Positions 1-8,743 of a stretch of 64,000 nucleotides of DNA are shown here, one piece after another; within the stretch, counting starts at the first letter, position 1, and each line of letters begins with the position of its first letter. The notes under the pieces were generated by a model. The model saw only the letters and a program-made list of their open reading frames with translations, ran no database searches and was not told the origin of the DNA. The DNA is from Roseateles oligotrophus (GTDB lineage Bacteria > Pseudomonadota > Gammaproteobacteria > Burkholderiales > Burkholderiaceae_C): contig NZ_JAJIRN010000007.1 of the NCBI RefSeq assembly GCF_025717515.1, forward strand, positions 62,001-126,000, given 5' to 3'. Position numbers and translations under genes: made by a program.

Positions 1-986
1 CGCCGCCAAGCGTCGCAGCGCTCCAGCAGGCGCAGCCGCGCCTCCGGGCCGAAGCTCTCGCTCTGGTGCACATGGGTGTGCTCGCGCGTCACCATCTCGG
101 CCACCTCGCGGCAATCGGTCGGCACGCGCCAGCGCTCGCTCAGTCGCTTGACCAGCGGGACGCCGCGGCCTTCATGGCCAATATGGCGCGGCAGCAAGTC
201 GGCCGGTGTCAGCGCCTTGCCCAGGTCGTGGCAGAGGCTGGCAAAGCGCACCGGCAGCGGCGCGCCCTGTGCGGCGCATTGGTCCAGCACCATCAGCAGG
301 TGAATGCCGGTGTCGATCTCGGGGTGATGTGCCTCGGGTTGCGGCACGCCGAACAAGGCATCGACCTCGGGGCACAAGCGGGCCAAGGCACCGCAGTCAC
401 GCAAGACTTGCAACATCCGCGACGGCCGCGCTTCCATCAGCCCGCGCGAGAATTCCTGCCAAACCCGCTCGGCCACCAGCGCGTCGACCTCGCCGTCCGC
501 CACCATCTGCCGCATCAGGGCGAATGTTTCGGGAGCGACGCTGAAGTCGGCAAAGCGTGCCGCAAAGCGGGCCAGTCTGAGGATGCGCACCGGGTCTTCG
601 GCAAAGGCCGGCGAGACATGGCGCAAGACCTTGGCGGCCAAGTCCTGTTGGCCACCATAAGGGTCGATCACCAGGCCGTCGTCGTCCTGCGCCATCGCAT
701 TGATCGTCAGGTCGCGGCGGGCCAGGTCGTCTTCAAGCGTCACCTCGGGTGAAGCCTGGAAGTCGAAGCCGTGATAGCCGGGTGCCGTCTTGCGTTCGGT
801 ACGCGCCAGCGCGTATTCCTCATGCGTCCGGGGATGCAAGAAGACCGGGAAATCGCGCCCGACCGGGGTGTAGCCAGCCCTCAGCATCGCTTGCGGGTCG
901 GCGCCGACCACGACCCAGTCGTGGTCCTTGACGGGAAGGCCCATCAAGCGGTCCCGCACCGCGCCGCCCACCAAATATTGCTTCAT
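1..986 (-). CDS. cca: Multifunctional CCA protein (tRNA nucleotidyltransferase), 3' part outside window
   Basis: The protein adds or repairs the 3'-CCA end of tRNAs in the cytoplasm. The reading frame starts at an ATG at 986 and is still open at the window edge, so about 328 codons are visible. The N-terminus carries the nucleotidyltransferase signature (VGGAVRDRL near residues 6-14, then DHDWVVVG), the basic segment [10 protein letters not shown] near residue 110, and further on an HD phosphohydrolase motif LCHDLGKA near residue 270. The HD domain marks the gammaproteobacterial/betaproteobacterial long form, which also has phosphatase and 2',3'-cyclic phosphodiesterase activities. These family facts are established knowledge; the C-terminus cannot be judged. 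Confidence 0.93.
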   Translation of the reverse strand, partial: MKQYLVGGAVRDRLMGLPVKDHDWVVVGADPQAMLRAGYTPVGRDFPVFLHPRTHEEYALARTERKTAPGYHGFDFQASPEVTLEDDLARRDLTINAMAQDDDGLVIDPYGGQQDLAAKVLRHVSPAFAEDPVRILRLARFAARFADFSVAPETFALMRQMVADGEVDALVAERVWQEFSRGLMEARPSRMLQVLRDCGALARLCPEVDALFGVPQPEAHHPEIDTGIHLLMVLDQCAAQGAPLPVRFASLCHDLGKALTPADLLPRHIGHEGRGVPLVKRLSERWRVPTDCREVAEMVTREHTHVHQSESFGPEARLRLLERCDAWR

Positions 987-1160
987 CGCCAGTTGCCCTG
1001 TTGTAGAACTGTCATACATTCCGCTTAGAGTCGCACTCGGGTCTTTGCCTCCCCCAGATGAGGGGTTGTTAAGTGTTGGGTGCAGCGGCTATATTGTCAC
1101 TTGGTATTTAATTGGTACGTGCCCGCCTTGGGTGAGCCGCTACTAAAAAGGGAAAAAACA

Positions 1161-1703
1161 ATGTTGAAATTTGCTAAGTCCGCGCTGGCGGTTGCCGTTC
1201 TGGGTCTGGGTTCGGTGGCTGCGCAAGCCGCAACTACTGACTGGAATGTGCATGGCGCTTTGCAGTTTGGTGTTGGCTTCCAGGGCCCAGTGGGTGCGTT
1301 CACTGACTACTTCTTGTTCGAGATCAACCCAGCCAGCACGGTGTCCAGCACAGCGGTCGCAAACAATCTGGGCGATGGCGTGGTGTTGAATATTCTGAAC
1401 GGTAAGTATTCCGTCTGGGATGCTGGTACGGACGGCGTGGTTGGTGGTGTGGGCGCTGCGGCAGACACCCAAATTTCGGCGGACTTTCTGTTCAATGGCC
1501 TTTCGGGTAATGTGACAAATAGCGTTAGCTTGACCGCCGGCAACTACTTCTACAAGGTGACAGGCAATGCGGCGGGCATCTCTGGTGGCGCGTACACCTT
1601 GACCTCGACCTTGCAGCCGATTCCTGAGCCCACCACCTACGCCCTGCTGTTGGCCGGTCTGGGTGTTGTTGGCTTTGTGGCTCGCCGCCGCAACGCCGCC
1701 TAA
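1161..1703 (+). CDS. Small secreted PEP-CTERM protein, function unknown
   Basis: 180 residues. An N-terminal signal peptide (MLKFAKSALAVAVLGLGSVA, cleavage near AQA-A at about 24) is followed by a Gly/Ala/Thr/Ser-rich body without a domain I recognise. It ends in IPEPTTYALLLAGLGVVGF and an arginine cluster, the PEP-CTERM sorting signal handled by exosortase. I chose the ATG at 1161 because it gives a clean signal peptide and has a purine-rich AAAAAGGGAAAA tract upstream; an upstream in-frame start at 1080 would add a non-signal extension. It is probably an exported, cell-surface or EPS-associated protein. No exosortase gene is in the window. Confidence 0.85.
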   Translation: MLKFAKSALAVAVLGLGSVAAQAATTDWNVHGALQFGVGFQGPVGAFTDYFLFEINPASTVSSTAVANNLGDGVVLNILNGKYSVWDAGTDGVVGGVGAAADTQISADFLFNGLSGNVTNSVSLTAGNYFYKVTGNAAGISGGAYTLTSTLQPIPEPTTYALLLAGLGVVGFVARRRNAA

Positions 1704-1744
1704 TCCAAGGCAAGTCGAGTTTCAGGTCGCAGGGCCTGATGTGA

Positions 1745-1769
1745 AAAGAGCGCCCTGGTGGCGCTCTTT
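1745..1769. terminator. Bidirectional rho-independent terminator
   Basis: A perfect 10-bp stem (AAAGAGCGCC / GGCGCTCTTT) closes a 5-nt loop between the convergent PEP-CTERM gene and the GST gene. The A-rich left arm and T-rich right arm let it work in both directions. Confidence 0.8.
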
Positions 1770-1790
1770 GTCATTGGCGGGTCAAAGCCA

Positions 1791-2471
1791 TCAGGCTTGC
1801 TGGCGATAGGGCTCTTCAAAGTCCAGAAAGTCTTGTTCGGCCATGGCGTCCTTGACCCAGGCGGCAACGGCCGGGTGTTGCTCGATCGCCGCGACATAGG
1901 CGGCCGCAGGGGCGCTGACGGGCAGGCCATAACGCGTTACTCGCATCACCAGCGGGGCAAAGTAGGCATCGGTGGCACCGAAGGCGCCGAACAGGAATGG
2001 CCCGCCGCTGGCCGCCAGCGCCTCGCACCAGAGCGCGTCTAGGCGCGCCAAATCGGTGTGCAGGCCCGGTTCGGTGCTCAGCAGCTTGGCCCCGACTGCG
2101 CGCAAATCCACATCGACATTCATCGGGCAAAGGCCGCGCAGCTTGCCAAAACCGGCATGCATCTCGGCGCACAGGCTGCGCGCACGGGCGCGTTGCTGGC
2201 GCTCAAGCGGCCAGATCGCATGCTCGGGGAATTGCTCGGCGATCGCCTCGGTGATGGCCAAGGTGTCCCAGACCGCGAAGCCATCGTCCTCGACCAAGAC
2301 CGGCACCTTGCCCGTTGGAGTGATTGGCTTCAGGGCTTGGTAAAAGGTCGAGCCCGGCGTGAAATCAAAACGCAGCTTGACCTCTTCAAAGGGGATGCCG
2401 AAAGCCTTCAGCAGCACCCAAGGCCGCATCGACCAAGACGAGTAGTTTTTGTTGCCAATATAGAGTTTCAT
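1791..2471 (-). CDS. Glutathione S-transferase family protein
   Basis: 226 residues, a normal length for a cytosolic GST. The N-terminal thioredoxin-fold half begins MKLYIGNKNYSSWSMRPWVL; the serine pair in NYSSWSMRP is where family members carry the glutathione-activating residue, and PTGKVPVLVEDDG with the following DTLAITEAIAE is the cis-proline and glutathione gamma-glutamyl-binding region. The C-terminal half is helical. Substrate cannot be told from sequence. It is convergent with the PEP-CTERM gene and has its own terminator. Confidence 0.88.
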   Translation of the reverse strand: MKLYIGNKNYSSWSMRPWVLLKAFGIPFEEVKLRFDFTPGSTFYQALKPITPTGKVPVLVEDDGFAVWDTLAITEAIAEQFPEHAIWPLERQQRARARSLCAEMHAGFGKLRGLCPMNVDVDLRAVGAKLLSTEPGLHTDLARLDALWCEALAASGGPFLFGAFGATDAYFAPLVMRVTRYGLPVSAPAAAYVAAIEQHPAVAAWVKDAMAEQDFLDFEEPYRQQA

Positions 2472-2577
2472 CCCAGCCAGCCTCCGTTAAACATGAGGCA
2501 TGAGCATAGCCAAGTGGCGGGTTCTTGTGGATGAGTTCTATGCAAGCCGGCGATGCGCTGGGCGCATCAATCCCATG

Positions 2578-3546
2578 TCAATTCCGTTTTGACCGCCAGG
2601 CGTCCAGCTTGGCGCAGCCTTCGCCTGCGCCCAGGTAAGCAGGTGCCACGGCGGCGATCGACTGAGGCTTGATGCCCAAGGTTTCAAGGCCGGGCAGCAG
2701 CCCGCTGGCCACGTTGGCGACGCGCATCGAAGCCAGGTTGTCGCGTGACATCAAGGGCTCACCCGGCAGCAACTCCATCATCAGCGCCTGTGCCCAGGCC
2801 AAGGGTGCGGGCAGGGCCAGGATAGGCCGTTGATGGCCGCTCAGTTGGCCGGCCAGGCGCGCAATGTCGGCCAGGCTGAGCACTTGCGGGCCGGCCAGCT
2901 CAAAGGTTTGCCCGGCCGTGTTGGGGTCTTGCACGCAGGCCACGATGGCTGCCGCGACATCTTCGACCCAGACCGGCTGAAATTTGACCTTGGCCCCCGC
3001 CAGGGGCAAGACGGGAAAGAGAGTTTGCAGCTTGGCAAACAGGTTCAAGAAGCGGTCGCCGGCACCGAACACCACCGAGGGGCGCAGCAGGGTCAGGTCC
3101 AGGTCGGCGCCGCGCAGAACGGCCTCGCCGGCGGCCTTGGAGCGCAGGTAAAGCGACGCGGCGGGCTTGCCGCTATCGGGCACTCCGAGGGCGCTGACAT
3201 GGATCACGCGACGCACGCCGGTGGCGGCGCAGGCCTCGGCCAAGCTGCGCGGCAGGGTCACATGGGCGCGTTCGAATCCAGCCGCATCGCCTTGCAAGAT
3301 GGCGATCAGATTGATCACCAGATCATGGCCGGCAAGCAGGCTTCGCAGTTGCGCAGGATGATGGACATCGGCCTGCAAGACCGTCAGACCCGGCAGGCCC
3401 TGGATGGCCTGTGCGTGAGGCAGGCGGCGGGTCGGCACGGTGATGCGTGCGCGTCCACCCAGGGTGCGCGTTAGCTGCTCGCACAGGCTGCGGCCAATAA
3501 AGCCACTGCCGCCGAGGATCAGGATATTCGGATTCACTGTGCTCAT
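2578..3546 (-). CDS. Complex I NDUFA9-like atypical short-chain dehydrogenase (NAD(P)-binding)
   Basis: 322 residues. The N-terminal dinucleotide-binding motif ILGGSGFIGRSLCEQL (about residues 10-25) and later LLRPSVVFG are typical of the atypical SDR group that includes mitochondrial NDUFA9 and bacterial NAD-dependent epimerase-like proteins. The classical YxxxK pair is not evident (SLYLRSKAAGE contains a Tyr-x-x-Ser-Lys instead), so catalysis is uncertain. The ATG overlaps the stop of the upstream lytic transglycosylase gene by 4 bp, so the two are co-transcribed and probably translationally coupled. Exact role unknown. Confidence 0.85.
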   Translation of the reverse strand: MSTVNPNILILGGSGFIGRSLCEQLTRTLGGRARITVPTRRLPHAQAIQGLPGLTVLQADVHHPAQLRSLLAGHDLVINLIAILQGDAAGFERAHVTLPRSLAEACAATGVRRVIHVSALGVPDSGKPAASLYLRSKAAGEAVLRGADLDLTLLRPSVVFGAGDRFLNLFAKLQTLFPVLPLAGAKVKFQPVWVEDVAAAIVACVQDPNTAGQTFELAGPQVLSLADIARLAGQLSGHQRPILALPAPLAWAQALMMELLPGEPLMSRDNLASMRVANVASGLLPGLETLGIKPQSIAAVAPAYLGAGEGCAKLDAWRSKRN

Positions 3547-5573
3547 TGCTGTTCCGCCGGGGTGATGTTGGCGCTGCTGTCGCGCGGGCCGATCTGCTGG
3601 CCCAGGCGCGCTCGCAGGCTGCTGCTGTCCAGACCGAGCACTTGGGCATAAAGGGCCGAATTGGTCAGCACCTTCTTGACATAGTCGCGGGTCTCATTGA
3701 AGGGGATGTTCTCGGCCCAGATGGCAGCGTCCAGCACCGGCCCTTCGCGCCAGCGCCGAGGCCGTCCGGGGCCGGCGTTATAGGCGGCGGCGGCCATCGC
3801 CATCGAGCCGCCAAAGTCGTCCAGCACCAGCTTCAGATAGCTGGCGCCGATCTTGATATTGAAGTCACGATCGGTCATGTATTCGGGGCGGAAATCGGTG
3901 CCGATCTTCTTGGCGGTCCAGCGCGCGGTGGCCGGCATTACCTGCATCAGGCCCGATGCGCCGACATGCGAGCGCGCGTCCATCACGAAGCGAGACTCTT
4001 GCCGAATCAGGCCGTAGACATAGGCCGGGTCAACCCCGACCTCGCGCGACTTCGTCAGCAGTTGCTGGCGATGCGGCGTTGGGAAGCGCTGGCCGATATC
4101 GATTTCGACGCGGGTGCGGTCGCTGGTGTTGATGCAGCGGTCCCAAATCTCGCGGTCACAGGCCTCTTGGGCGGCCGCGCGCAGCTCGCGGTCGCTCATG
4201 CGCATGAGGCTGAAGTTCCACTCCCTGACACCCTCGTTGCGCAGGCCGATATCAATCAGCAGCAGCGCACTGGTCAAGCCGGCATGACCCTGTGCCTGTT
4301 TGCGCTCGGTCGGCGTCAAAGGGCTGGGCGTGGCGGGAAGTTGCAAGGGCAGGCCGAGCTCCTCGCCGGCCAAGCGGCCATAGAAGGTGAGGGGCGAGAT
4401 GATGGCTTGCAGCAGACCGCGCGCCTCGGCACGAATCGGCTCGCCTGCGGCGCCCTCGGCGGCGGTGGCCAGCAGCGCCCGCGCGCGCCAGAACTGCCAA
4501 GCGGGATCGGCTTGGTCGGCAGGGCTCAATTTGCCGATGGCACGCAGCACCAGCTGCCATTGGCCGCCGCGCAAGGCGGCCCTGGCGAGCCAGCTCAGGG
4601 TGTCGCTGCTCCATTCGGGCGCTTGCTTGTGTTTGGCCTGCTGCTTGAAGGCCCGCTCGAAATAATCGTTAGCTTCGGGCTGCAACTTGAACGCCGCTTG
4701 ACGGCCGATCTGTGCCCAGACCCAGGCCGCCAAGTCATGTGGGAGCTCGGCTTCCCAGCGCTTGAACATCAGCTCGGCCGCCTGAGCCGGGTCATTGGCC
4801 GCCACCCGCATCAGCGCCAGGGTGGCCAGCTCGGTATGAGTGCGGGCACCGCCCTTGGCCTTGCGGCCGATATAGCGCGTCGGGTTGTCTTGCAGCTCGG
4901 ACAAGGCCAGCTCGACCGGCTTGCCCAGCAAACCGGCGGCTTGCTTGATGGCGCGTGGCCGCTGCAACTCGACCGCCAGGCGCAGCTTCAGCCAAACATC
5001 GGCGGGGCTGAATTGTTTGGCGTCGAGCAGGGTAGTGGCGAGCAATTGGCAGCCGTCGTCGCCATCGCGCTGAGCCAGCCAGCTCGCGCGCGCCTGCTCG
5101 GCCACATTGCGGCCGCCCACATGCTCGCTCAACAGCAGGTAACAAGCGACCTCGCGGTCATCGCGCATCTGATAACGCTGATGGTCGACGGCAAAGTTCT
5201 TCCAGTCGCGCCGCCGCCCCAGCTCCAGCAGCCAGTCATTGCGCAATCGGTCCTCGACATAAGTGCCCGGCCAGCGTAAATAAAAAGCCGTCACCTCGGG
5301 CTGGCTGACCTCGCCCAAGCGCAGGCCCAGTTCCCAATAATCGATCCAGGGCGCCAGCGGGTGACGCTGCGCCTGCGCGACCTCGTTGATGGCGCCCAAG
5401 CGTTTGCGATCTTTGCGGCGCTGTGCGTCGTGGGCCTCAAGGACGATATCGGGCTGAGTCAGCGCTGCGCTTGTTTGCGCCTGAGCAAGGTCAGGGGCGC
5501 CAAGCGCTAGGCTCAGCGTCAGGGCGATTGCGCTCAGCGCTCCATATACTGCCAAAACATTCCTCTTGCACAT
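3543..5573 (-). CDS. slt: Soluble lytic murein transglycosylase (family 1 SLT)
   Basis: The enzyme cleaves the MurNAc-GlcNAc bond of peptidoglycan in the periplasm, forming 1,6-anhydroMurNAc ends. With the start at 5573 it has 676 residues: a signal peptide (MCKRNVLAVYGALSAIALTL...), a long alpha-helical superhelical region, and a C-terminal SLT domain with the catalytic glutamate in RQESRF, then GASGLMQVMP and AAYNAGPGRPRRW. Length agrees with Slt70-type enzymes. In-frame starts at 5603/5606 would lengthen the n-region and overlap the divergent gene; the start at 5573 gives the better signal peptide. It overlaps the next gene (NDUFA9-like) by 4 bp. Confidence 0.9.
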   Translation of the reverse strand: MCKRNVLAVYGALSAIALTLSLALGAPDLAQAQTSAALTQPDIVLEAHDAQRRKDRKRLGAINEVAQAQRHPLAPWIDYWELGLRLGEVSQPEVTAFYLRWPGTYVEDRLRNDWLLELGRRRDWKNFAVDHQRYQMRDDREVACYLLLSEHVGGRNVAEQARASWLAQRDGDDGCQLLATTLLDAKQFSPADVWLKLRLAVELQRPRAIKQAAGLLGKPVELALSELQDNPTRYIGRKAKGGARTHTELATLALMRVAANDPAQAAELMFKRWEAELPHDLAAWVWAQIGRQAAFKLQPEANDYFERAFKQQAKHKQAPEWSSDTLSWLARAALRGGQWQLVLRAIGKLSPADQADPAWQFWRARALLATAAEGAAGEPIRAEARGLLQAIISPLTFYGRLAGEELGLPLQLPATPSPLTPTERKQAQGHAGLTSALLLIDIGLRNEGVREWNFSLMRMSDRELRAAAQEACDREIWDRCINTSDRTRVEIDIGQRFPTPHRQQLLTKSREVGVDPAYVYGLIRQESRFVMDARSHVGASGLMQVMPATARWTAKKIGTDFRPEYMTDRDFNIKIGASYLKLVLDDFGGSMAMAAAAYNAGPGRPRRWREGPVLDAAIWAENIPFNETRDYVKKVLTNSALYAQVLGLDSSSLRARLGQQIGPRDSSANITPAEQQ

Positions 5574-5584
5574 CAAAGGGTACC

Positions 5585-6274
5585 GTGTCCAATTCTCAAT
5601 CATCATCTACATCATCGCTTCCACATGAGCGGCCGGCATTGCGAACTCATTTGCTGGCTCAGCGTGCGGCCTGGGTCGCCACGCCTGCTGCTCATGCCGC
5701 GGCCGCCAGTTTGGGGCATAACTTGCGCGTTCTGCTTGAACAGCTGGAGCCGCAATGCCTGGGTCTGTTTTGGCCGCTTGAGGGGGAATTTAACGCAGCC
5801 GAGCATTTGTTGGGCTTGTTGGGGCATGGAAACCCGGGCGCGCAGCAAGATTCCCTGCCGATTCACGCCCAAACGCTCGGCGCTGAGCCTGACGAGGACG
5901 ATCTGGATGACGGGGGCGATGTTCCTGCCGGGCCCATTCAATGGGCCTTGCCCTTCGCCTACAAGGCGCCGCGCCGGATGGACTACCGGCGCTGGGATGG
6001 CAGCACGCCGAGCGTGCAAGACGAGTGCGGCATCGGCAGCAGCAAGGGCGCGGTGGTGGTGCCGGATGTGGTGCTGGTGCCTTGCGTGGGTTTCACGCGC
6101 GAGGGCTACCGGCTTGGCTACGGCGGCGGCTATTACGACCGCTGGCTGGCCGCCCATCCTGGCGTCACCAGCATCGGTCTGGCTTGGTCTCAGGGTGAAT
6201 GCCATTTCGCGGCCGAGGCTCATGATCAGCCGTTGACCTTGATCTTGACCGAGCACGAAACAATCTCTCCCTGA
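5585..6274 (+). CDS. fau: 5-formyltetrahydrofolate cyclo-ligase (first copy)
   Basis: The enzyme converts 5-formyl-THF to 5,10-methenyl-THF using ATP, in the cytoplasm. 229 residues from a GTG at 5585, preceded by AAAGGG at a good distance. An N-terminal basic helix (RPALRTHLLAQRAAW) fits the family's ATP/folate binding region, WPLEGEFN is the folate-binding loop, and VPCVGFTREGYRLGYGGGYY with DRWLA is the diagnostic C-terminal motif. It has an insert between about residues 80 and 120 (Asp/Glu-rich), making it longer than the second copy at 8164. Divergent from slt: only 11 bp separate the two chosen start codons. Confidence 0.9.
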   Translation: MSNSQSSSTSSLPHERPALRTHLLAQRAAWVATPAAHAAAASLGHNLRVLLEQLEPQCLGLFWPLEGEFNAAEHLLGLLGHGNPGAQQDSLPIHAQTLGAEPDEDDLDDGGDVPAGPIQWALPFAYKAPRRMDYRRWDGSTPSVQDECGIGSSKGAVVVPDVVLVPCVGFTREGYRLGYGGGYYDRWLAAHPGVTSIGLAWSQGECHFAAEAHDQPLTLILTEHETISP

Positions 6275-6280
6275 GCCCCA

Positions 6281-7273
6281 TCAAGCCGGGGCCGTTTCGC
6301 CGATGTCTATACGCGCCTGTGCCGCCTGCGCCAGCAGCCAGTCATTGAACAAGACCACCTCGGGGCGGTTCTTGCTGTGGCGTGACAAGAGCAGCCAGTA
6401 GGCGATCGGGCTGCTCATGCGGCCGGCCGGACCGAAGGGTTCGATCAGGTCGCCGCGTTGCAGCTGTTCGCTGACCAGCGCCACCCGCGCCAGCGCCACC
6501 GCCTGCCCGCCCAAGGCCGCTTGAACTTGCTGGTAGGTGAAGTTCAGATACATCCAGCGGCGCGGTTGCAAATCGGGCACGCCATGCTCGCGCAGCCAGC
6601 GCCGCCAGCCGAGAAACTCCGCCGTCGGTCGGCTGTCGTCCTCCTCGGCCAAGGTGTAATGGGCCAAGTCTGCCGCTTGGCGCAGCGGCGGGCGCTCGCC
6701 CTGCTCGCCTTGGGCCGACAGCCAGCGACTGACCGCCGGCGTCAGCGTCTCGCCGAACAATCGCTCGGCACCCGGCGGAATATTGCCCGCCGCCGTGTAG
6801 CGCAGCGCAATATCAAACTCGCTGTCATCCAGATCAATCACCTGGTCATTGGCCGACACGCGAATGTCGATGTCCGGATGCTGGTGCTGGAAGGCCTCTA
6901 ACCTCGGAATCAACCAGAGCGAGGCGAAGGACGCAAAGGTGGTGACGTTGACGACCCGGCGTCCGCGCGCTTGGCGCAGCTGGCGCACCGTTTGGTCGAG
7001 CCGCTCCAGCGCCGCGATCGCCGTCGTTTGCAGGGCCGCGCCGTCGCTGGTCAATTCGACATGGCGGGTGCCGCGCAGAAACAGGCTGAAGCCGAGTTCC
7101 TCCTCGAGCGAACGGATCTGCCGACTGATCGCCGATTGGGTCAAAAACAATTCATCGGCTGCGCCGCGAAAGCTCAAGAGCCGCGCCACCGCCTCGAAGG
7201 CGCGCAAGGGGCCGACCGAGAGTGGCCGCTGGCGGGTCGGTTTTTGATTGGGGACGGCGGGCGCTTGATTCAT
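6281..7273 (-). CDS. LysR-family transcriptional regulator, GcvA-like
   Basis: 330 residues. An N-terminal winged helix-turn-helix (PLRAFEAVARLLSFRGAADE, then LTQSAISRQIRSLEEELG) is followed by a periplasmic-binding-protein-like effector domain with DLDDSEFDIALRY typical of the GcvA/AmpR branch. The protein is convergent with the first cyclo-ligase (6 bp between stops) and divergent from a DUF2917 gene, with about 110 bp between starts that must hold its own and possibly the target's promoter. The usual LysR logic suggests it controls the DUF2917 gene; that is inference. Effector unknown. Confidence 0.9.
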   Translation of the reverse strand: MNQAPAVPNQKPTRQRPLSVGPLRAFEAVARLLSFRGAADELFLTQSAISRQIRSLEEELGFSLFLRGTRHVELTSDGAALQTTAIAALERLDQTVRQLRQARGRRVVNVTTFASFASLWLIPRLEAFQHQHPDIDIRVSANDQVIDLDDSEFDIALRYTAAGNIPPGAERLFGETLTPAVSRWLSAQGEQGERPPLRQAADLAHYTLAEEDDSRPTAEFLGWRRWLREHGVPDLQPRRWMYLNFTYQQVQAALGGQAVALARVALVSEQLQRGDLIEPFGPAGRMSSPIAYWLLLSRHSKNRPEVVLFNDWLLAQAAQARIDIGETAPA

Positions 7274-7384
7274 GCGCGAATGGTATCAATCCTGTGCGCC
7301 CATCTCACTGGACGCTGCCGCGGGTAGTCCCTAGTATTCATCCCTATCGGCGGCACCCTGTTGTCGCCTTCTGGAGTCGAAATC

Positions 7385-7711
7385 ATGAGTCATTCGCAAG
7401 CATTGTGGGCCCTGGCGCAGGGCGAGGCCTTGAGCCTGGAGATCGGCCCGGGACCGCGCGAGTTGGTCGTTACCAAGGGGCGGGTCTGGTTGACGCAGCA
7501 GGGCAGCGCCTCGGCGCCGCCCGAGGATGTGTGGTTGGAGGCGGGCCAGAGCCTGGCCTTGGCCTCGGGCAGTCGGGTGGTGATGGAGGCCTGGCCGCAG
7601 GCAGATTTTCAGTTGCTGGTGCCGCCGGCAGCTTGCCGGGCCCGCAGCGGCCGGCAGCTGGCTAAACCGATCAAACCGGTTTTGGCGAAGGCCTTCGGGC
7701 TGGCTTGCTGA
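7385..7711 (+). CDS. DUF2917 family protein
   Basis: 108 residues, start at 7385 with GGAG about 10 bases upstream. The central part (RELVVTKGRVWLTQQG...DVWLEAGQSLALASGSRVV) reads as a small cupin-like beta structure seen in DUF2917 proteins. No signal peptide or membrane segment. DUF2917 genes are frequently divergent from a GcvA-like LysR gene in Burkholderiales, as here; function is not known. Its last 41 bases overlap the convergent TfoX gene. Confidence 0.75.
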   Translation: MSHSQALWALAQGEALSLEIGPGPRELVVTKGRVWLTQQGSASAPPEDVWLEAGQSLALASGSRVVMEAWPQADFQLLVPPAACRARSGRQLAKPIKPVLAKAFGLAC

Positions 7712-8081
7712 CTTGCTTTTTGGCTGGTTTGGCCGGTTTGGCTGCCTTGCTGAGCCGCGTGCGCAGCGAGGCCTGCAAAGCCAGCCGCGCCCAGGGTTGC
7801 ATCAGCGCGGGTGAGTCGAGCGTCTCTTCGGGCGGCTGAAAGTAGTTCAGCGTCATCCATTCGCCTTCTTTTTGATAGCGAAAAGGCTGACAACCGGCCG
7901 CCTCGAATTGAGCCCGAGTCTGGGCATCGGCCTTCAAGTAGAGCTGCTCGGCCGAAATGATCGCGATGAAGAGATCGTCCACGTACAGGCCGTGGCCGCC
8001 AAACATGCGCCGCACCCGCACCGCACCGGCGCTTCCCAGCAACTCCGCGCAATGGCGGGTGAATTCATCTTTGATCAACAT
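7671..8081 (-). CDS. TfoX N-terminal domain protein with Lys/Ala/Pro-rich tail
   Basis: 136 residues. Residues 1 to about 105 match the TfoX/Sxy N-terminal domain (VRVRRMFGGHGLYVDDLFIA, then QLYLKADAQTRAQFEAAG and FRYQKEGEWMTLNYF). The C-terminal TfoX helix-hairpin domain of full-length Sxy is absent; instead there is a basic Lys/Pro/Ala tail that might bind nucleic acid. TfoX-N proteins occur in competence regulation, but stand-alone ones are uncharacterised, so a competence role is not claimed. The 3' end overlaps the convergent DUF2917 gene by 41 bp. Confidence 0.82.
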   Translation of the reverse strand: MLIKDEFTRHCAELLGSAGAVRVRRMFGGHGLYVDDLFIAIISAEQLYLKADAQTRAQFEAAGCQPFRYQKEGEWMTLNYFQPPEETLDSPALMQPWARLALQASLRTRLSKAAKPAKPAKKQVSKPARRPSPKPV

Positions 8082-8163
8082 GACTCACTCTAGCTAAAAC
8101 CCGCGCACGGGATGGGCGTGCCTGCCTGCACAATCGGGCTCTCACCCTTCGCTGGAGTTTCGC

Positions 8164-8733
8164 GTGGATTTGAATGATCGTGCCGCCTTACGCCGAAAGT
8201 TGATTCAAGACCGGTTGGACCTGCCCGGGCGTTTGGCGCTCGCGGAGGAATTGCAAAGCGTGCTGCGGGTCTGGCTGGTGCACCGTAGCGAATTGACGAT
8301 AGGCGCCTACTGGCCGATCAAGGGCGAGTTCGACCCGCTGCCTGCGCTATACCGCTGGAGCGAGGCCAATCCGCTGCGCCGCATCGGCCTGCCGGTCGTT
8401 GACAAGGAGCATGGCACCCTGCGCTTTCAGGTCTGGTATCCGGGTTGCCCGATGGAAGAGGACGCCTATGGCATCCCCAAACCCAAGGACACCGAGGTCT
8501 TTGAGCCGCAGCTTTTGCTGGTGCCCTGTGTTGGATTCGGCCCCTGCGGGCTGCGCCTGGGTTATGGCGGCGGCTTCATGGACCGAACGCTGGCGGCGCT
8601 ACGGCCGCGCCCGGCAACCCTGGGCGTCGGCTATGCGCATGGGTTTCAGCCGATGTTGAAGGCCGAAACGCATGATGTGCCGTTGGATGCAATGATTACC
8701 GAGGAGGGTGTGGTGTGGGAAGTGCGTGCCTGA
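8164..8733 (+). CDS. 5-formyltetrahydrofolate cyclo-ligase family protein (second copy)
   Basis: 189 residues from a GTG at 8164 with a CTGGAG ribosome binding site. It shows the basic N-terminal segment ALRRKLIQDRLDL, the folate loop YWPIKGEFDPLP, and the C-terminal signature LVPCVGFGPCGLRLGYGGGF with MDRTLAAL. It lacks the acidic insert of the copy at 5585. The Tyr-Tyr after GYGGG in most family members is Phe-Met here. The downstream prolidase gene begins 11 bp later, so the two may form a unit. Whether both copies act on 5-formyl-THF is open. Confidence 0.87.
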   Translation: MDLNDRAALRRKLIQDRLDLPGRLALAEELQSVLRVWLVHRSELTIGAYWPIKGEFDPLPALYRWSEANPLRRIGLPVVDKEHGTLRFQVWYPGCPMEEDAYGIPKPKDTEVFEPQLLLVPCVGFGPCGLRLGYGGGFMDRTLAALRPRPATLGVGYAHGFQPMLKAETHDVPLDAMITEEGVVWEVRA

Positions 8734-8743
8734 CAATCGCGCC

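Noticed and set aside
3270-3282. GTTCGAATCCA resembling a tRNA T-loop
   Set aside because: It lies inside the NDUFA9-like coding sequence and no acceptor or anticodon stem can be built around it.
3546-5279. A 577-codon open frame on the plus strand opposite slt
   Set aside because: It is the codon-bias shadow of slt; its product is low in hydrophobic order and has no domain, while slt has SLT motifs and a signal peptide.
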